A stretch of 64,000 nucleotides of DNA. Source: Polaribacter sargassicola (GTDB taxonomy: Bacteria; Bacteroidota; Bacteroidia; Flavobacteriales; Flavobacteriaceae). The notes under the pieces were generated by a model. The model searched no databases, was not told the origin of the DNA, and saw only the letters and a program-made list of their open reading frames with translations. Below, one piece after another: positions 14,671-24,802 of the stretch (position 1 is its first letter; every line of letters starts with the position of its first letter). The stretch is from assembly GCF_021991835.1 (NCBI RefSeq), contig NZ_JAHDAU010000002.1, forward strand, positions 62,001 through 126,000. Reading direction: 5' to 3'. The position numbers and the translations under genes were made by a program.

Positions 14671-15540
14671 ATGGCGATAGAATCTGTAGTACTTCCAGAA
14701 AAACAAAAAAAACCAAAATGGCTACGTGTAAAACTACCTGTTGGTAAAAAATATACAGAATTAAGAACCTTAGTAGATAAATATAAATTAAACACTATTT
14801 GTACAAGTGGTAGTTGCCCTAATATGGGTGAATGTTGGGGAGAAGGAACTGCTACTTTTATGATTCTTGGTAATATTTGTACGCGTTCTTGTGGTTTTTG
14901 TGGAGTAAAAACAGGAAGACCAGATACCGTAGAATGGGATGAACCAGAAAAAGTTGCCCGTTCTATAAAACTTATGAATATTAAACATGCAGTAATTACA
15001 TCTGTAGATAGAGACGACTTAAAAGATGGTGGTTCTATTATTTGGGCAGAAACTGTAGAAGCTATTCGTAGAGCAAACCCAAATACAACTTTAGAAACTT
15101 TAATACCAGACTTTCAAGGAAACACTAAGCAAATAGATAGAATTATAGAAGTACATCCAGAGGTGGTTTCTCATAATATGGAAACTGTTGCTAGGTTAAC
15201 AAGAGAGGTACGTATACAAGCTAAATATCAAAGAAGTTTAGGTGTTTTAAAATACTTAAAAGAAAACGGTATGCGAACTAAAAGTGGTTTAATGCTTGGT
15301 TTAGGTGAAAAGGAAGAAGAAGTTATACAAACTATGAAAGACTTAAGAGAAGTTGGATTAGATATTATTACTATTGGCCAATACCTACAGCCTTCTAAAA
15401 AGAATTTACCTGTAAAAGAATTTATTACTCCAGAACAATTTAAAAAATACGAGACTATTGGTTTAGAAATGGGCTTTATGTATGTAGAAAGTGGTGCTTT
15501 AGTGCGTTCTTCTTACAAAGCACACAAGCACGCTAATTAA
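14671..15540 (+). CDS. lipA: Lipoyl synthase
   Basis: The 289-residue radical-SAM enzyme inserts two sulfur atoms into octanoyl groups on carrier domains, making the lipoyl cofactor. The auxiliary cluster cysteines are in [13 protein letters not shown] (about 45-57) and the SAM-cluster cysteines in [10 protein letters not shown] (about 70-79). Further family motifs are [30 protein letters not shown] and [10 protein letters not shown]. The C-terminal serine of the [11 protein letters not shown] motif, a ligand in the family, is present. The product is needed by the dehydrogenase complexes that contain the LpdA encoded at 21772-23160. Confidence 0.97.
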   Translation: MAIESVVLPEKQKKPKWLRVKLPVGKKYTELRTLVDKYKLNTICTSGSCPNMGECWGEGTATFMILGNICTRSCGFCGVKTGRPDTVEWDEPEKVARSIKLMNIKHAVITSVDRDDLKDGGSIIWAETVEAIRRANPNTTLETLIPDFQGNTKQIDRIIEVHPEVVSHNMETVARLTREVRIQAKYQRSLGVLKYLKENGMRTKSGLMLGLGEKEEEVIQTMKDLREVGLDIITIGQYLQPSKKNLPVKEFITPEQFKKYETIGLEMGFMYVESGALVRSSYKAHKHAN

Positions 15541-15571
15541 CTTTAAATTAAGTTTCATTTTACAAAAAATT

Positions 15572-15602
15572 AACGATTCCTCATTTGGAGTCGTTTTTTT
15601 TG
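15572..15602 (+). terminator. lipA terminator
   Basis: A 9-bp stem (AACGATTCC / GGAGTCGTT, one G-T pair) is followed by a T-run, 32 bp after lipA. Confidence 0.8.
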
Positions 15603-15745
15603 TTAAATAAAAACTAAAAACCAATTTTATGCTGTAAATATTAAATATTTGATTAATTTTGCAATGTAATTATGTTACAAAAAGTGTTTGAAAACAACTT
15701 TGTAAACTGTTTTCATTGTGTAAATTATTTGAATTAATTGAATTA

Positions 15746-15774
15746 AAAAACCATCTTTAAAAAAGATGGTTTTT
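15746..15774 (-). terminator. Terminator after the dipeptidase gene
   Basis: A stem of AAAACCATCTTT / AAAGATGGTTTT with T-runs in both directions lies 26 bp past the dipeptidase stop codon. It is most useful to the minus-strand gene. Confidence 0.75.
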
Positions 15775-15799
15775 GTTTTTATAATATTTTCTACTAAGC

Positions 15800-17092
15800 T
15801 TAAGCTTTTTCTTCTGCTTGTATTTCTTTAGCAACTTCTGCAACCTCATCTAAAACACGTAATAAATTACCATTCCAAAGTTGTTCTATTTGCGCTTCTG
15901 TATAACCTCTTTTTACTAATTCTACAGTTACGTTTAATGTTTCAGAAGCATCATTCCATCCTTCTACTCCACCACCACCGTCAAAATCAGAACTAATACC
16001 TACATGATCAATTCCTATTTTTTCAACTAAATAATCTATATGATCTACAAAATCGGCAACATCTACAGGTGACACTTCTGTATCTCCCATTTTACTTTTA
16101 GCTTCTGCAGATAATTTCATATAAATATCAATAGCTTTTTCACGTTCTTTTCCTTTAAGCTTTCTTATTTCTCTTCTTGGTGTTAAAGTTAAACCTTGCT
16201 CTTCTGCCAAAGTTTCAATCACTTTTATTAGTTCTTCTTTATACTTTGCATCTTTTTCTGTGTTTACATAAGAACTAAAAGCAACTGTTTGTACAACTCC
16301 TCCGTTTTCTTTTAACCAACCTAATTGTTCATCATCTAAATTTCTACTATGATCACACAAAGCTCTAGCAGAAGAATGAGACGCAATAATTGGTGCTTTA
16401 GAAAGCGCAATCATATCTTGCATAGATTTTTTAGAAGGATGTGAAACATCAATCATAATTCCCCATTTATTCATTTCTTTAATCACTTCTTTCCCCAAAT
16501 CGCTAACTCCGTTATGCAACCAAATACTATCTTTTTCTCCAGTATTAGAATCACATAATTGGCTATGTCCATTATGAGAAAGACTCATATATCTTGCTCC
16601 TAAATCGTAAAATTGCTTTACTCTAGAAATATCTTTACCAATAGGATATCCGTTTTCTACACCAATCATAGCTACTTTTTTACCAGATGCATAAATTTCT
16701 CTTGCTTCTGCAGATGTTGTAGCCAAACCAATTCTTTCTGGGGCAATTTCTTCTGTAAGTTTATGTATTGCATTAAATTTACTCATTGCATTTTCATAAG
16801 CTTTTGCATATCCTTCTTCATTTAACTCACCTTGTCCTGTGTAAACAATAAAATATGCAACATCTAACCCTCCTTCTTCCATATTAGGAAGATTAACTTG
16901 ATTTGTTAATTTTTGAGTGTAATTAATTGAATCTGTAAAGTTAGATACGTTAATATCTACGTGGGTATCTAAAGTCATCACTCTTTTATGAATTGATTTT
17001 GCTTTAGATAAAAAATCTTCTTCTTGTTTTTTTTCTTCTTTTTTACAAGAAGTAACAACTACTAGAAGTAACAGTAATTTTAGGTATTTCAT
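15800..17092 (-). CDS. Membrane dipeptidase lipoprotein (peptidase family M19)
   Basis: I choose the ATG at 17092, which gives a lipoprotein signal (MKYLKLLLLLVVVTSC) and 430 residues; the frame stays open upstream but without a likely start. The zinc-binding elements of renal dipeptidase-like enzymes are visible: DTHVDIN near residue 43, the catalytic Glu region GVENGYPIG, SLSHNGHSQLCDS, DVSHPSKKSM, ASHSSARALCDHSRN and GISSDFDGGGG. The family hydrolyses dipeptides, often with D-amino acids; as an envelope lipoprotein it may recycle peptidoglycan or scavenge peptides. It stands alone with its own terminator. Confidence 0.92.
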   Translation of the reverse strand: MKYLKLLLLLVVVTSCKKEEKKQEEDFLSKAKSIHKRVMTLDTHVDINVSNFTDSINYTQKLTNQVNLPNMEEGGLDVAYFIVYTGQGELNEEGYAKAYENAMSKFNAIHKLTEEIAPERIGLATTSAEAREIYASGKKVAMIGVENGYPIGKDISRVKQFYDLGARYMSLSHNGHSQLCDSNTGEKDSIWLHNGVSDLGKEVIKEMNKWGIMIDVSHPSKKSMQDMIALSKAPIIASHSSARALCDHSRNLDDEQLGWLKENGGVVQTVAFSSYVNTEKDAKYKEELIKVIETLAEEQGLTLTPRREIRKLKGKEREKAIDIYMKLSAEAKSKMGDTEVSPVDVADFVDHIDYLVEKIGIDHVGISSDFDGGGGVEGWNDASETLNVTVELVKRGYTEAQIEQLWNGNLLRVLDEVAEVAKEIQAEEKA

Positions 17093-17262
17093 AATAAATA
17101 TTTGAATTGAATTGCCTAAATATACTAAAGAATTAAAAGATAATTTTGTTAAAAAAAAGCCTCTTTTAATTAATTTGAATATGGTAAAATATCCCACTTT
17201 TAAATGTGATAATTACAAATATCATCTATGTTTTTTATGAAGTAATATTTTTAAAAAAAACA

Positions 17263-17294
17263 AAATCGGCTAAAATTATATTTTTAACCGATTT
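17263..17294 (-). terminator. Minus-strand hairpin with T-run, no gene assigned
   Basis: The stem is AAATCGG / CCGATTT with a TAAAA / TTTTA extension, followed on the minus strand by eight T. It lies about 570 bp downstream of the ABC permease gene. Confidence 0.6.
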
Positions 17295-17860
17295 AGTACT
17301 AAATCTTACAAGTCCCCCAACTTATAAAAATTCTTAATTCTTTAAACTATTAAAATGAAACGTTATTTACTCTTTATTTATAAACCCGAGATAAATAACT
17401 TTGTGATTTAATTGTATTTGAAACAAATATCATATAAATCCTATACAAAGAAACGATTTAAATAAGATGTAAAATTTTACTTTCGCTTATCAGTAATATT
17501 TATTTCGGTGAAATAACAAAAATCTTAGACGAATGGTTTTACCTACTTAATCATCTTATAATTTATTTTATAATAGCTTTATATATATAAAATCATCCTT
17601 TATTAAACTGCTTAACAATATTTACCTAAAAAGATCAAAATCAACTGTTAAGACTTTATTAAAATTTATTTTTCACTGATAATTACACCTATTTTAATCG
17701 GATTTTGTACGACTAAAAGTCGCTAAATTTTTAAAACAATAAACAGGCAAAACACCCTTCTATTGCTCTATTTAATCGAGAATATAAAAGCTAACTAAAA
17801 CAAGTTAATCAAAAGTTTTACCAACTATCGTAAAACCAAATTAATTAAAATTGATAAACA
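17295..17860. other. 566-bp stretch without a recognised gene
   Basis: No open frame with coding character is seen on either strand. A plus-strand TAACTTTG box at 17396-17403 fits the -7 consensus but has no -33 TTG. The minus-strand terminator at its left end suggests that a transcript runs through it, either a long 3' tail of the permease message or a small RNA. Confidence 0.5.
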
Positions 17861-19096
17861 TTAAGCAAACTTAATAGACTTAGATGGATGTATTTTGGTA
17901 ATGATATAAGAAGGTATAATCAACATTAAAAAACACATAATTAATGTACCTAAATTCAATAATAAAATCTGATATAAAGAAATATAAACAGGCATTGTAT
18001 TTACGTAATAGGTTTCAGGATTTAAAGTAATTATCTTAAATAAATATTGAATAAAAATAATAGACAATCCTATAATATTACCCCAGAAAAGTCCTTTTAA
18101 TATAAGATAAGAAGCATTGTACAAAAATATTTTTCTAATACTTGTATTTGTACTACCTAAGGCTTTTAAAATACCAATCATTTGTACTCTTTCTAATATT
18201 AAAACTAGTAAAGCAGTAATCATATTAATACCTGCTACAAGAATCATAATAGCAATAATAAACCAGACATTATTATCAAAAAGTTGTATCCATTCAAAAA
18301 CAGAAGGGTAACTATCAACAATAGTTTTTGTGTTTAAAGTAGCACCTATATCTCCATAAATTTCTTGTCCTTTTATTTCAATATCGTCAAAACTTTCTAA
18401 GAGAACTTCAAAACCACCAATTTCATTTTCTGTCCATTTATTTAAATTTTGTATTTCTCTAATATCACCAATCATCATCATTTTATCAAACTGAGCAAAA
18501 CCAGAGTTATAAATACCTACAATTGTATATTTTCTATTAGACGGCAACTTACTTGTTGCTGTTTTTACAAAGGTTGACAAAATAGTATCTCCCAACTTTA
18601 GGTGTAGCCGATTTACAATCGTTTGAGATAATAAAACTTCTTTGGTTCTTGATAACTCAAAATTTGGCACTCTACCTTCTACCAGATATTCTTTGAAAAA
18701 AGACCAATCATAATCTGTAGAAACTCCTTTAAAAACAATACCTTCAAAATCTGTTTCTGTTCTTAAAATACCTCCTTTACTTGCAAATATTTGTACATTT
18801 TTAATGCCCTCTATATCTTTAAAATTAGGATAAAAATCTTGGTCTTTTTTTATAGCAACTGTAGAAACATCAGAATTATTAGAATCGTAATTCACAATTT
18901 GAATATGTCCCTTAAAACCGGCCATTTTATCTCTAATTTTATATTGCAAGCCTCTACCTGTTGCCACAGCGATAAGCATAATAATAACACCTAATGCAAT
19001 TGCACTAATTGCAATTTTTATTATTGGTGACGAAATACTATTCTTATACTTTTTGCCTGCAATAATGCGTTTTGCAATAAATAACTCGTAATTCAA
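17861..19096 (-). CDS. ABC transporter permease, LolC/E-MacB type (FtsX domain)
   Basis: The 411-residue protein has one N-terminal membrane helix (about 28-50), a periplasmic domain of about 220 residues (VQIFASKGGIL, EVLLSQTIVNRLHLKLGDTI) and three C-terminal helices making the FtsX permease domain (about 275-405; MITALLVLILERVQMIGILKALGS). Length and layout match LolC/LolE, which extract lipoproteins from the inner membrane for delivery to the outer membrane. The partner ATPase is not adjacent. Lipoprotein release is the best guess; a MacB-like export role is the alternative. Confidence 0.85.
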   Translation of the reverse strand: MNYELFIAKRIIAGKKYKNSISSPIIKIAISAIALGVIIMLIAVATGRGLQYKIRDKMAGFKGHIQIVNYDSNNSDVSTVAIKKDQDFYPNFKDIEGIKNVQIFASKGGILRTETDFEGIVFKGVSTDYDWSFFKEYLVEGRVPNFELSRTKEVLLSQTIVNRLHLKLGDTILSTFVKTATSKLPSNRKYTIVGIYNSGFAQFDKMMMIGDIREIQNLNKWTENEIGGFEVLLESFDDIEIKGQEIYGDIGATLNTKTIVDSYPSVFEWIQLFDNNVWFIIAIMILVAGINMITALLVLILERVQMIGILKALGSTNTSIRKIFLYNASYLILKGLFWGNIIGLSIIFIQYLFKIITLNPETYYVNTMPVYISLYQILLLNLGTLIMCFLMLIIPSYIITKIHPSKSIKFA

Positions 19097-19211
19097 ATTG
19101 ATGATAAATTTTAACCTTTGTAAAAGTACGTATTAATTCTTGTTTCTTTAACCTAATTGGTAACGTTAAATGTATAGCTGTTGTTGCTAACACAACACAA
19201 TAAGTAAAATA

Positions 19212-19736
19212 TTATTTTCTTCTTACTTTTTTATTAGACTCTAAAGGTAAAGCCTTTTTTAAGGCTTCTACAATATTAAATGTAGCAGGACAAATAGAAG
19301 TATTTACAACTGTTAAATCTGTAATACCAATAAATTTCTTTCTATTTGTATGAGGATATTCTGCACATGCTTTTGGCCTAACATCATAAATAAAACAAGT
19401 ATTATCACTTTCATCTAAAAAAGAACATGGTGCTGTTTTTAAAACCATAAAATCATCTTCATCTCTTTCTAGATATTGATCTGTAAAGGCAACAGCTTTC
19501 ATTTTTAAATGTTTAGAAATACGTTCTATATCCTTATCTGTAAAAATAGGACTTGTTGTTTTACAGCAATTACCACAATCTAAACAGTCTGTTTTTTTAA
19601 ACTCTTTATCATGTAATTCTTGCATTACATAATCTAAATTTTTGGGAGTTCTTCTCTTTAGATTGGCAAAATATTTTAGATTTTCTTTTTTAGCTTCTTC
19701 TGCTAATTTTGGGAGTTGTTGTAAACGTTTTTCCAT
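19212..19736 (-). CDS. YkgJ family cysteine-cluster protein
   Basis: The 174-residue protein has the YkgJ CxxCxxCC motif (CLDCGNCCKTTSPIF, about 53-67), a later C in APCSFLDESDNTCFIYDVRP and KACAEYPH. These cysteines probably bind a zinc or iron-sulfur centre; the biochemical role is unknown. I prefer the ATG at 19736 over the one 15 bp upstream, because a -7 type box (TACTTTTG) sits at 19741-19748 and overlaps the longer version. Confidence 0.85.
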   Translation of the reverse strand: MEKRLQQLPKLAEEAKKENLKYFANLKRRTPKNLDYVMQELHDKEFKKTDCLDCGNCCKTTSPIFTDKDIERISKHLKMKAVAFTDQYLERDEDDFMVLKTAPCSFLDESDNTCFIYDVRPKACAEYPHTNRKKFIGITDLTVVNTSICPATFNIVEALKKALPLESNKKVRRK

Positions 19737-19824
19737 AGTGCAAAAGTACAATTATTCTAAACCAAAAATCATTCTAAAAAACAAATAAAAATATGTAAAT
19801 TCGCAATTCAATTTTCAATACTAA

Positions 19825-21600
19825 ATGAGCATTCAAAACATTATAGAAACCAAAGTAAAAGAAGGTTTTTTTACACTGTACAATATAGAAATTCCATCAG
19901 TAGAATTTCAGGCAACTAGAAAAGAATTTGAAGGAGATATTACCGTAGTTGTTTTTCCTTTGTTAAGGTATAAAAAAGGAAATCCTGTTGCTATTGGCGA
20001 AGATTTAGGAAAATATGTTGTAGAAAATGTTGCAGAAATCACCAACTATAATGTTGTAAAAGGGTTTTTAAATTTAGTTGTAGACGATTCTTTTTACACT
20101 AATTTCTTTAATACTATTTACTCTAATACATCTTATGGTTTTGTATCGCCAAAGGCGGATGAAAAAGCGATAATGGTAGAATATTCTTCACCAAACACAA
20201 ACAAACCTTTACATTTAGGGCATGTTCGTAATAATTTATTAGGATATTCTGTAGCAGAGATTATTAAAGCTGCAGGTAAAAAAGTTTATAAAACACAAAT
20301 TATTAACGACAGAGGTATCCATATTTGTAAATCTATGCTAGCTTGGAAAAAATTCGGTAACGGAGAAACTCCAGAGTCTACAGGTTTAAAAGGTGATAAA
20401 TTAGTTGGTAATTATTATGTGAAATTTGATCAAGAATATAAAAAAGAAATTGCGCAATTAATATCCGAAGGAAAAACCGAAGAAGAGGCTAAAAAAGAAG
20501 CTCCATTATTTGTTGAAGCTCAACAAATGCTTTTAAAATGGGAAGCTGGTGATAAAGATGTGGTTGCTCTTTGGAAAACAATGAACTCTTGGGTTTATGC
20601 AGGTTTTGATGTTACCTACAAAAATATGGGCGTTAATTTTGATAATTTATATTATGAAAGTAATACGTATCTTTTAGGTAAAGATGTGGTTGCACAAGGT
20701 TTAGAAAAAGGTGTTTTCTACAAAAAAGAAGACGGTTCTGTTTGGTGCGATTTAACGGAAGATGGTTTAGACGAAAAAATTGTATTGCGTTCAGACGGGA
20801 CAGCTGTTTACATGACTCAAGATATTGGTACTGCTATACAACGTGTAAAAGATTATACAGATGTTGGCGGAATGGTTTATACCGTTGGTAACGAGCAAGA
20901 TTATCACTTTCAAGTATTGTTCTTAATTTTAAAGAAATTAGGATTCGATTGGGCAAAACAATTACATCATTTAAGTTACGGAATGGTAGATTTACCTTCT
21001 GGTAAAATGAAATCTAGAGAAGGTACTGTTGTAGATGCAGATGATTTAATGGTAGAAATGACAGATACTGCCAGAACTATTTCTGAAGAATTAGGAAAAC
21101 TAGATGGTTATTCTAATGAAGAAAAAGAAGAATTATATAAAACAATTGGTTTAGGTGCGTTAAAATATTTTATTTTAAAAGTAGACCCTAAAAAGAGAAT
21201 TTTATTCGACCCAAAATCTTCTGTAGATTTTCAAGGAAATACTGGGCCATTTATTCAATATACATATGCTAGAATTCAATCTATCATTAGAAAAGCAGAT
21301 TTTGATTACTCGCAACCTGTAACTATTGAATTACATGAAAAAGAAAAAGAATTACTAAAACAATTAGAATTATATCCTGAAACAGTGCAACAAGCAGCGG
21401 CTAACTATTCGCCAGCAATTATTGCAAATTACACATACGATTTGGTAAAAGAATTTAATTCTTTTTATCAAAATGTATCTATTTTAGGAGAAGAAGATCA
21501 AAACAAAAAAGTGTTTAGAGTTCAATTGGCAAAAAAAGTTGCAGATACTATAAAATCGGCATTCTTACTACTAGGAATTCAGGTTCCAGAGAGAATGTAA
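19825..21600 (+). CDS. argS: Arginyl-tRNA synthetase
   Basis: The 591-residue class I synthetase charges tRNA-Arg. It shows the HIGH-type motif HLGHVRNN in SSPNTNKPLHLGH (about residues 120-137), VGNEQDYHFQVLF, the KMSKS-region variant SGKMKSREGTVV (about 392-403) and the C-terminal DALR anticodon-binding region ending in LLGIQVPERM, with the invariant C-terminal methionine. The N-terminal Add-1 domain is present. A -7-like box TAAATTCG lies at about 19795. Confidence 0.97.
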   Translation: MSIQNIIETKVKEGFFTLYNIEIPSVEFQATRKEFEGDITVVVFPLLRYKKGNPVAIGEDLGKYVVENVAEITNYNVVKGFLNLVVDDSFYTNFFNTIYSNTSYGFVSPKADEKAIMVEYSSPNTNKPLHLGHVRNNLLGYSVAEIIKAAGKKVYKTQIINDRGIHICKSMLAWKKFGNGETPESTGLKGDKLVGNYYVKFDQEYKKEIAQLISEGKTEEEAKKEAPLFVEAQQMLLKWEAGDKDVVALWKTMNSWVYAGFDVTYKNMGVNFDNLYYESNTYLLGKDVVAQGLEKGVFYKKEDGSVWCDLTEDGLDEKIVLRSDGTAVYMTQDIGTAIQRVKDYTDVGGMVYTVGNEQDYHFQVLFLILKKLGFDWAKQLHHLSYGMVDLPSGKMKSREGTVVDADDLMVEMTDTARTISEELGKLDGYSNEEKEELYKTIGLGALKYFILKVDPKKRILFDPKSSVDFQGNTGPFIQYTYARIQSIIRKADFDYSQPVTIELHEKEKELLKQLELYPETVQQAAANYSPAIIANYTYDLVKEFNSFYQNVSILGEEDQNKKVFRVQLAKKVADTIKSAFLLLGIQVPERM

Positions 21601-21771
21601 ATTAGTTAAAATTGCATTGCTTATAAGCGTAAAAGTTAGTAAATTAGCATTCGTTAGATATGGCAGTGGCACCTTTTAAAATACTACTTTACAATAAAAA
21701 AAAGATAGAACAAAAAGCCCATTAAAAACACCCAAAAATTAAAACAAACAGATAAAGTTAAATATACAATT

Positions 21772-23160
21772 ATGAAATACGACATCATTATTATTGGAAG
21801 TGGACCTGGAGGATATGTAACAGGTATTAGAGCTTCTCAATTAGGCTTTAAAGTTGCCATTGTAGAAAAAGAAAACTTAGGTGGAATTTGCTTAAACTGG
21901 GGATGTATACCTACAAAAGCATTATTAAAATCTGCACAAGTTTACGATTACCTAAAACATGTTGATGAATATGGTTTAAAAGCGGAAGCTATTGATAAGG
22001 ATTTTGATGCCGTTATTAAAAGAAGTCGTGGTGTTGCAGAAGGTATGAGTAAAGGTGTTGCTTTCTTAATGAAAAAAAACAAAATCGATATTATTGACGG
22101 TTTTGGAAAAATTAAAACTGGTAAAAAAGTTGATGTTACTGCTGCTGATGGTACAGTAACAGAATATAGTGCAGATAATATTATTATTGCAACAGGTGCT
22201 CGTTCTAGAGAATTACCAAACTTACCACAAGATGGTAAAAAAGTAATTGGTTACAGACAAGCAATGAGCTTACCAACGCAACCAAAATCTATGATTGTTG
22301 TAGGTTCTGGAGCAATTGGTGTAGAGTTTGCTCATTTTTACAACTCTATGGGAACAGAAGTTACTATTGTTGAGTATATGCCAAATTTAGTACCTGTAGA
22401 AGATATTGATATCTCTAAACAATTTGAGCGTTCTGTAAAAAAATCTGGAATTAAAGTAATGACAAACTCTTCTGTAGAGTCTGTTGATACTTCTGGTGAA
22501 GGTGTAGTTGCTACTGTAAAAACTAAAAAAGGAGAGGAAACTTTAAAAGCTGACATTTTACTTTCTGCTGTTGGTATTAAATCTAACATAGAAAACATTG
22601 GTTTAGAAGATGTAGGTATTATTGTTGATAGAGATAAAATCTTAGTAAACGATTTTTACCAAACTAACATACCTGGTTATTATGCTATTGGTGATGTTGT
22701 ACCAGGACAAGCTTTGGCACACGTTGCTTCTGCAGAAGGAATTACTTGTGTAGAAAAATTAGCTGGTTTACATACAGAAAAAATTGATTACGGTAATGTA
22801 CCTGGTTGTACATACGCAACTCCAGAAATTGCCTCTGTTGGTTTAACAGAAGCTAAAGCTAAAGAAGCTGGTTACGAATTAAAGATTGGTAAATTCCCTT
22901 TTTCTGCTTCTGGTAAAGCAAAAGCTGCAGGAACACCTGATGGTTTTGTAAAAGTAATTTTTGATGCAAAATACGGTGAGTGGTTAGGTTGCCATATGAT
23001 TGGTGCTGGTGTTACAGATATGATTGCAGAAGCTGTTTTAGGACGTAAATTAGAAACTACAGGACACGAAGTATTAAAAGCGATACATCCACACCCTACA
23101 ATGAGTGAAGCGGTTATGGAAGCTGTTGCTGATGCTTATGATGAAGTAATTCACCTATAA
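21772..23160 (+). CDS. lpdA: Dihydrolipoyl dehydrogenase (E3)
   Basis: The 462-residue flavoprotein reoxidises dihydrolipoyl groups of pyruvate and 2-oxoglutarate dehydrogenase and the glycine cleavage system. The FAD fold starts at residue 4 (IIIGSGPGGYVTGIRA). The redox disulfide is in GGICLNWGCIPTKALL (about 39-54), the NAD-binding fold is VVGSGAIGVEFAHFY (about 178), the second FAD motif is YYAIGDVV, and the active-site His-Glu pair is in HPHPTMSEAVMEA near the C-terminus. It is transcribed alone and followed by a strong terminator. Confidence 0.97.
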   Translation: MKYDIIIIGSGPGGYVTGIRASQLGFKVAIVEKENLGGICLNWGCIPTKALLKSAQVYDYLKHVDEYGLKAEAIDKDFDAVIKRSRGVAEGMSKGVAFLMKKNKIDIIDGFGKIKTGKKVDVTAADGTVTEYSADNIIIATGARSRELPNLPQDGKKVIGYRQAMSLPTQPKSMIVVGSGAIGVEFAHFYNSMGTEVTIVEYMPNLVPVEDIDISKQFERSVKKSGIKVMTNSSVESVDTSGEGVVATVKTKKGEETLKADILLSAVGIKSNIENIGLEDVGIIVDRDKILVNDFYQTNIPGYYAIGDVVPGQALAHVASAEGITCVEKLAGLHTEKIDYGNVPGCTYATPEIASVGLTEAKAKEAGYELKIGKFPFSASGKAKAAGTPDGFVKVIFDAKYGEWLGCHMIGAGVTDMIAEAVLGRKLETTGHEVLKAIHPHPTMSEAVMEAVADAYDEVIHL

Positions 23161-23225
23161 AAAATAGTTTACCTACTCCCAGTATTATACTAGGAATCTT
23201 AACTATAGAAACAATACATTTATCG

Positions 23226-23257
23226 AAAACCGAAGCTAATTGCTTCGGTTTTTTTGT
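23226..23257 (+). terminator. lpdA terminator
   Basis: A perfect 11-bp stem (AAAACCGAAGC / GCTTCGGTTTT) with a 5-nt loop is followed by a T-run. Confidence 0.9.
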
Positions 23258-23293
23258 ATCTTTAAATAATTAACAACAAAAATAAAAATTAGA

Positions 23294-23668
23294 ATGAAAG
23301 CAAAATATCAAAGTGTACTAGATTTAGGTGAGGAATTAGCAATACAAAATGGAGATGTAAAAGAAGAAAATGGTATTTTATATGTAAGTGGTACAGCAAA
23401 TACTCAATATGAAAAAAACCTTATTTGGGATAAAATTAAAGAAATAGGAGGAGATGAACCTGCAGATATTAAAGCTGATATTAAAGTAGCTGATACTTCT
23501 ATTTACGCAAATCATACAGTAGTTAGTGGAGAAACTCTAGGTAAAATAGCAAAAAAATATTATGGTAATGCATCAAAATACAATGCAATTTTTGAAGCAA
23601 ATACAGATATTTTATCAAATCCTGATCTTATAAAAGTTGGTCAAGAATTAGTAATTCCTAATTTATAA
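23294..23668 (+). CDS. BON-like and LysM domain protein
   Basis: The 124-residue protein has no signal peptide. Residues about 1-65 resemble a BON-type fold (KEENGILYVSGTANTQYEKN) and residues about 74-122 form a LysM domain (HTVVSGETLGKIAKKYYG, then IKVGQELVIPN). This is the layout of E. coli YgaU/Kbp, a cytosolic potassium-binding protein, rather than of a peptidoglycan hydrolase. Function is inferred from that architecture. Confidence 0.85.
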   Translation: MKAKYQSVLDLGEELAIQNGDVKEENGILYVSGTANTQYEKNLIWDKIKEIGGDEPADIKADIKVADTSIYANHTVVSGETLGKIAKKYYGNASKYNAIFEANTDILSNPDLIKVGQELVIPNL

Positions 23669-23717
23669 AAGTTAAAAGTAAGTTTTAATTACATGACTTT
23701 TTTATAAAATTACATAC

Positions 23718-23752
23718 AAAAAAAGAAGAAGCAAAATGCTTCTTCTTTTTTT
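23718..23752. terminator. Bidirectional terminator between LysM gene and accA
   Basis: A 15-bp perfect stem (AAAAAAAGAAGAAGC / GCTTCTTCTTTTTTT) with a 5-nt loop lies between the converging genes. Confidence 0.9.
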
Positions 23753-23776
23753 ATATAAGGAATATCGTAAATAAGT

Positions 23777-24730
23777 TTATTCTTTGTAAACTCCCATTTC
23801 ACAATATTTATCCATTCTATTAGAAACTAATTCTTCTTTTGTTAAATCTTTTAACTCAGAGAAAGCAGTAATAATTTGTTCTTGTACAGATTTAAAAGCT
23901 CCTTCTCTATCAGAATGTGCACCACCAACTGGTTCTTGAATTATACCATCAATTAACTTCAACTTTTTCATATCGTTTCCAGTTAATTTTAAAGCTTCTG
24001 CCGCTTGTTCTTTATAATCCCAGCTTCTCCATAAAATAGAAGAACAAGATTCTGGAGAAATAACTGTATACCAAGTATTTTCCATCATATACACTTTATC
24101 TCCTACACCAATACCTACAGCACCACCAGAAGCTCCTTCACCAATAATAATTGTTATAATAGGTGTTTTTAAACGTGTCATTTCTAGAATATTTCTAGCA
24201 ATTGCCTCTCCTTGTCCTCTTTCTTCAGCTTCTAAACCAGGGTAAGCACCAGGTGTATCAACAAAAGTTACAACAGGTATACCAAATTTTTCTGCCATTT
24301 TCATTAAACGCAAAGCTTTTCTATACCCTTCTGGATTTGCCATTCCAAAATTTCTGTACTGACGAGTTTTTGTATTGTAGCCTTTTTGTTGGCCAATAAA
24401 CATAAAAGATTGATCACCAATTTTACCTAAACCACCAATCATTGCTTTATCATCTTTTACATTTCTATCTCCATGAAGCTCCATAAAAGTATCTCCACAA
24501 ATAGCTTTAATGTAATCTAATGTATAAGGTCTGTTTGGATGTCTAGATAATTGAACTCTTTGCCAAGGCGTTAAATTCTTATAAATATCTTTTCTAGATT
24601 TTTCTAATTTCTTTTCAATTTTTTTGCAAGTAGCACTTACATCTACATCACTTTCTTTTCCAATAATCTGGCATTTATCTAATTGATCTAAAAGCTCTTT
24701 TATTGGCATTTCAAAATCTAAATATTCCAT
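23777..24730 (-). CDS. accA: Acetyl-CoA carboxylase carboxyltransferase subunit alpha
   Basis: The 317-residue protein transfers CO2 from biotin to acetyl-CoA in the first step of fatty-acid synthesis, together with AccD. Family motifs are [65 protein letters not shown] and [17 protein letters not shown]. It has the usual N-terminal helical part and full length. Confidence 0.97.
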   Translation of the reverse strand: MEYLDFEMPIKELLDQLDKCQIIGKESDVDVSATCKKIEKKLEKSRKDIYKNLTPWQRVQLSRHPNRPYTLDYIKAICGDTFMELHGDRNVKDDKAMIGGLGKIGDQSFMFIGQQKGYNTKTRQYRNFGMANPEGYRKALRLMKMAEKFGIPVVTFVDTPGAYPGLEAEERGQGEAIARNILEMTRLKTPIITIIIGEGASGGAVGIGVGDKVYMMENTWYTVISPESCSSILWRSWDYKEQAAEALKLTGNDMKKLKLIDGIIQEPVGGAHSDREGAFKSVQEQIITAFSELKDLTKEELVSNRMDKYCEMGVYKE

Positions 24731-24802
24731 ATTGTAGTTTATTGAGTTTAGTTCTTTGTAAAAGCAAACATACTATAAATTAATTGTTTTTTTTTAAAGA
24801 AG

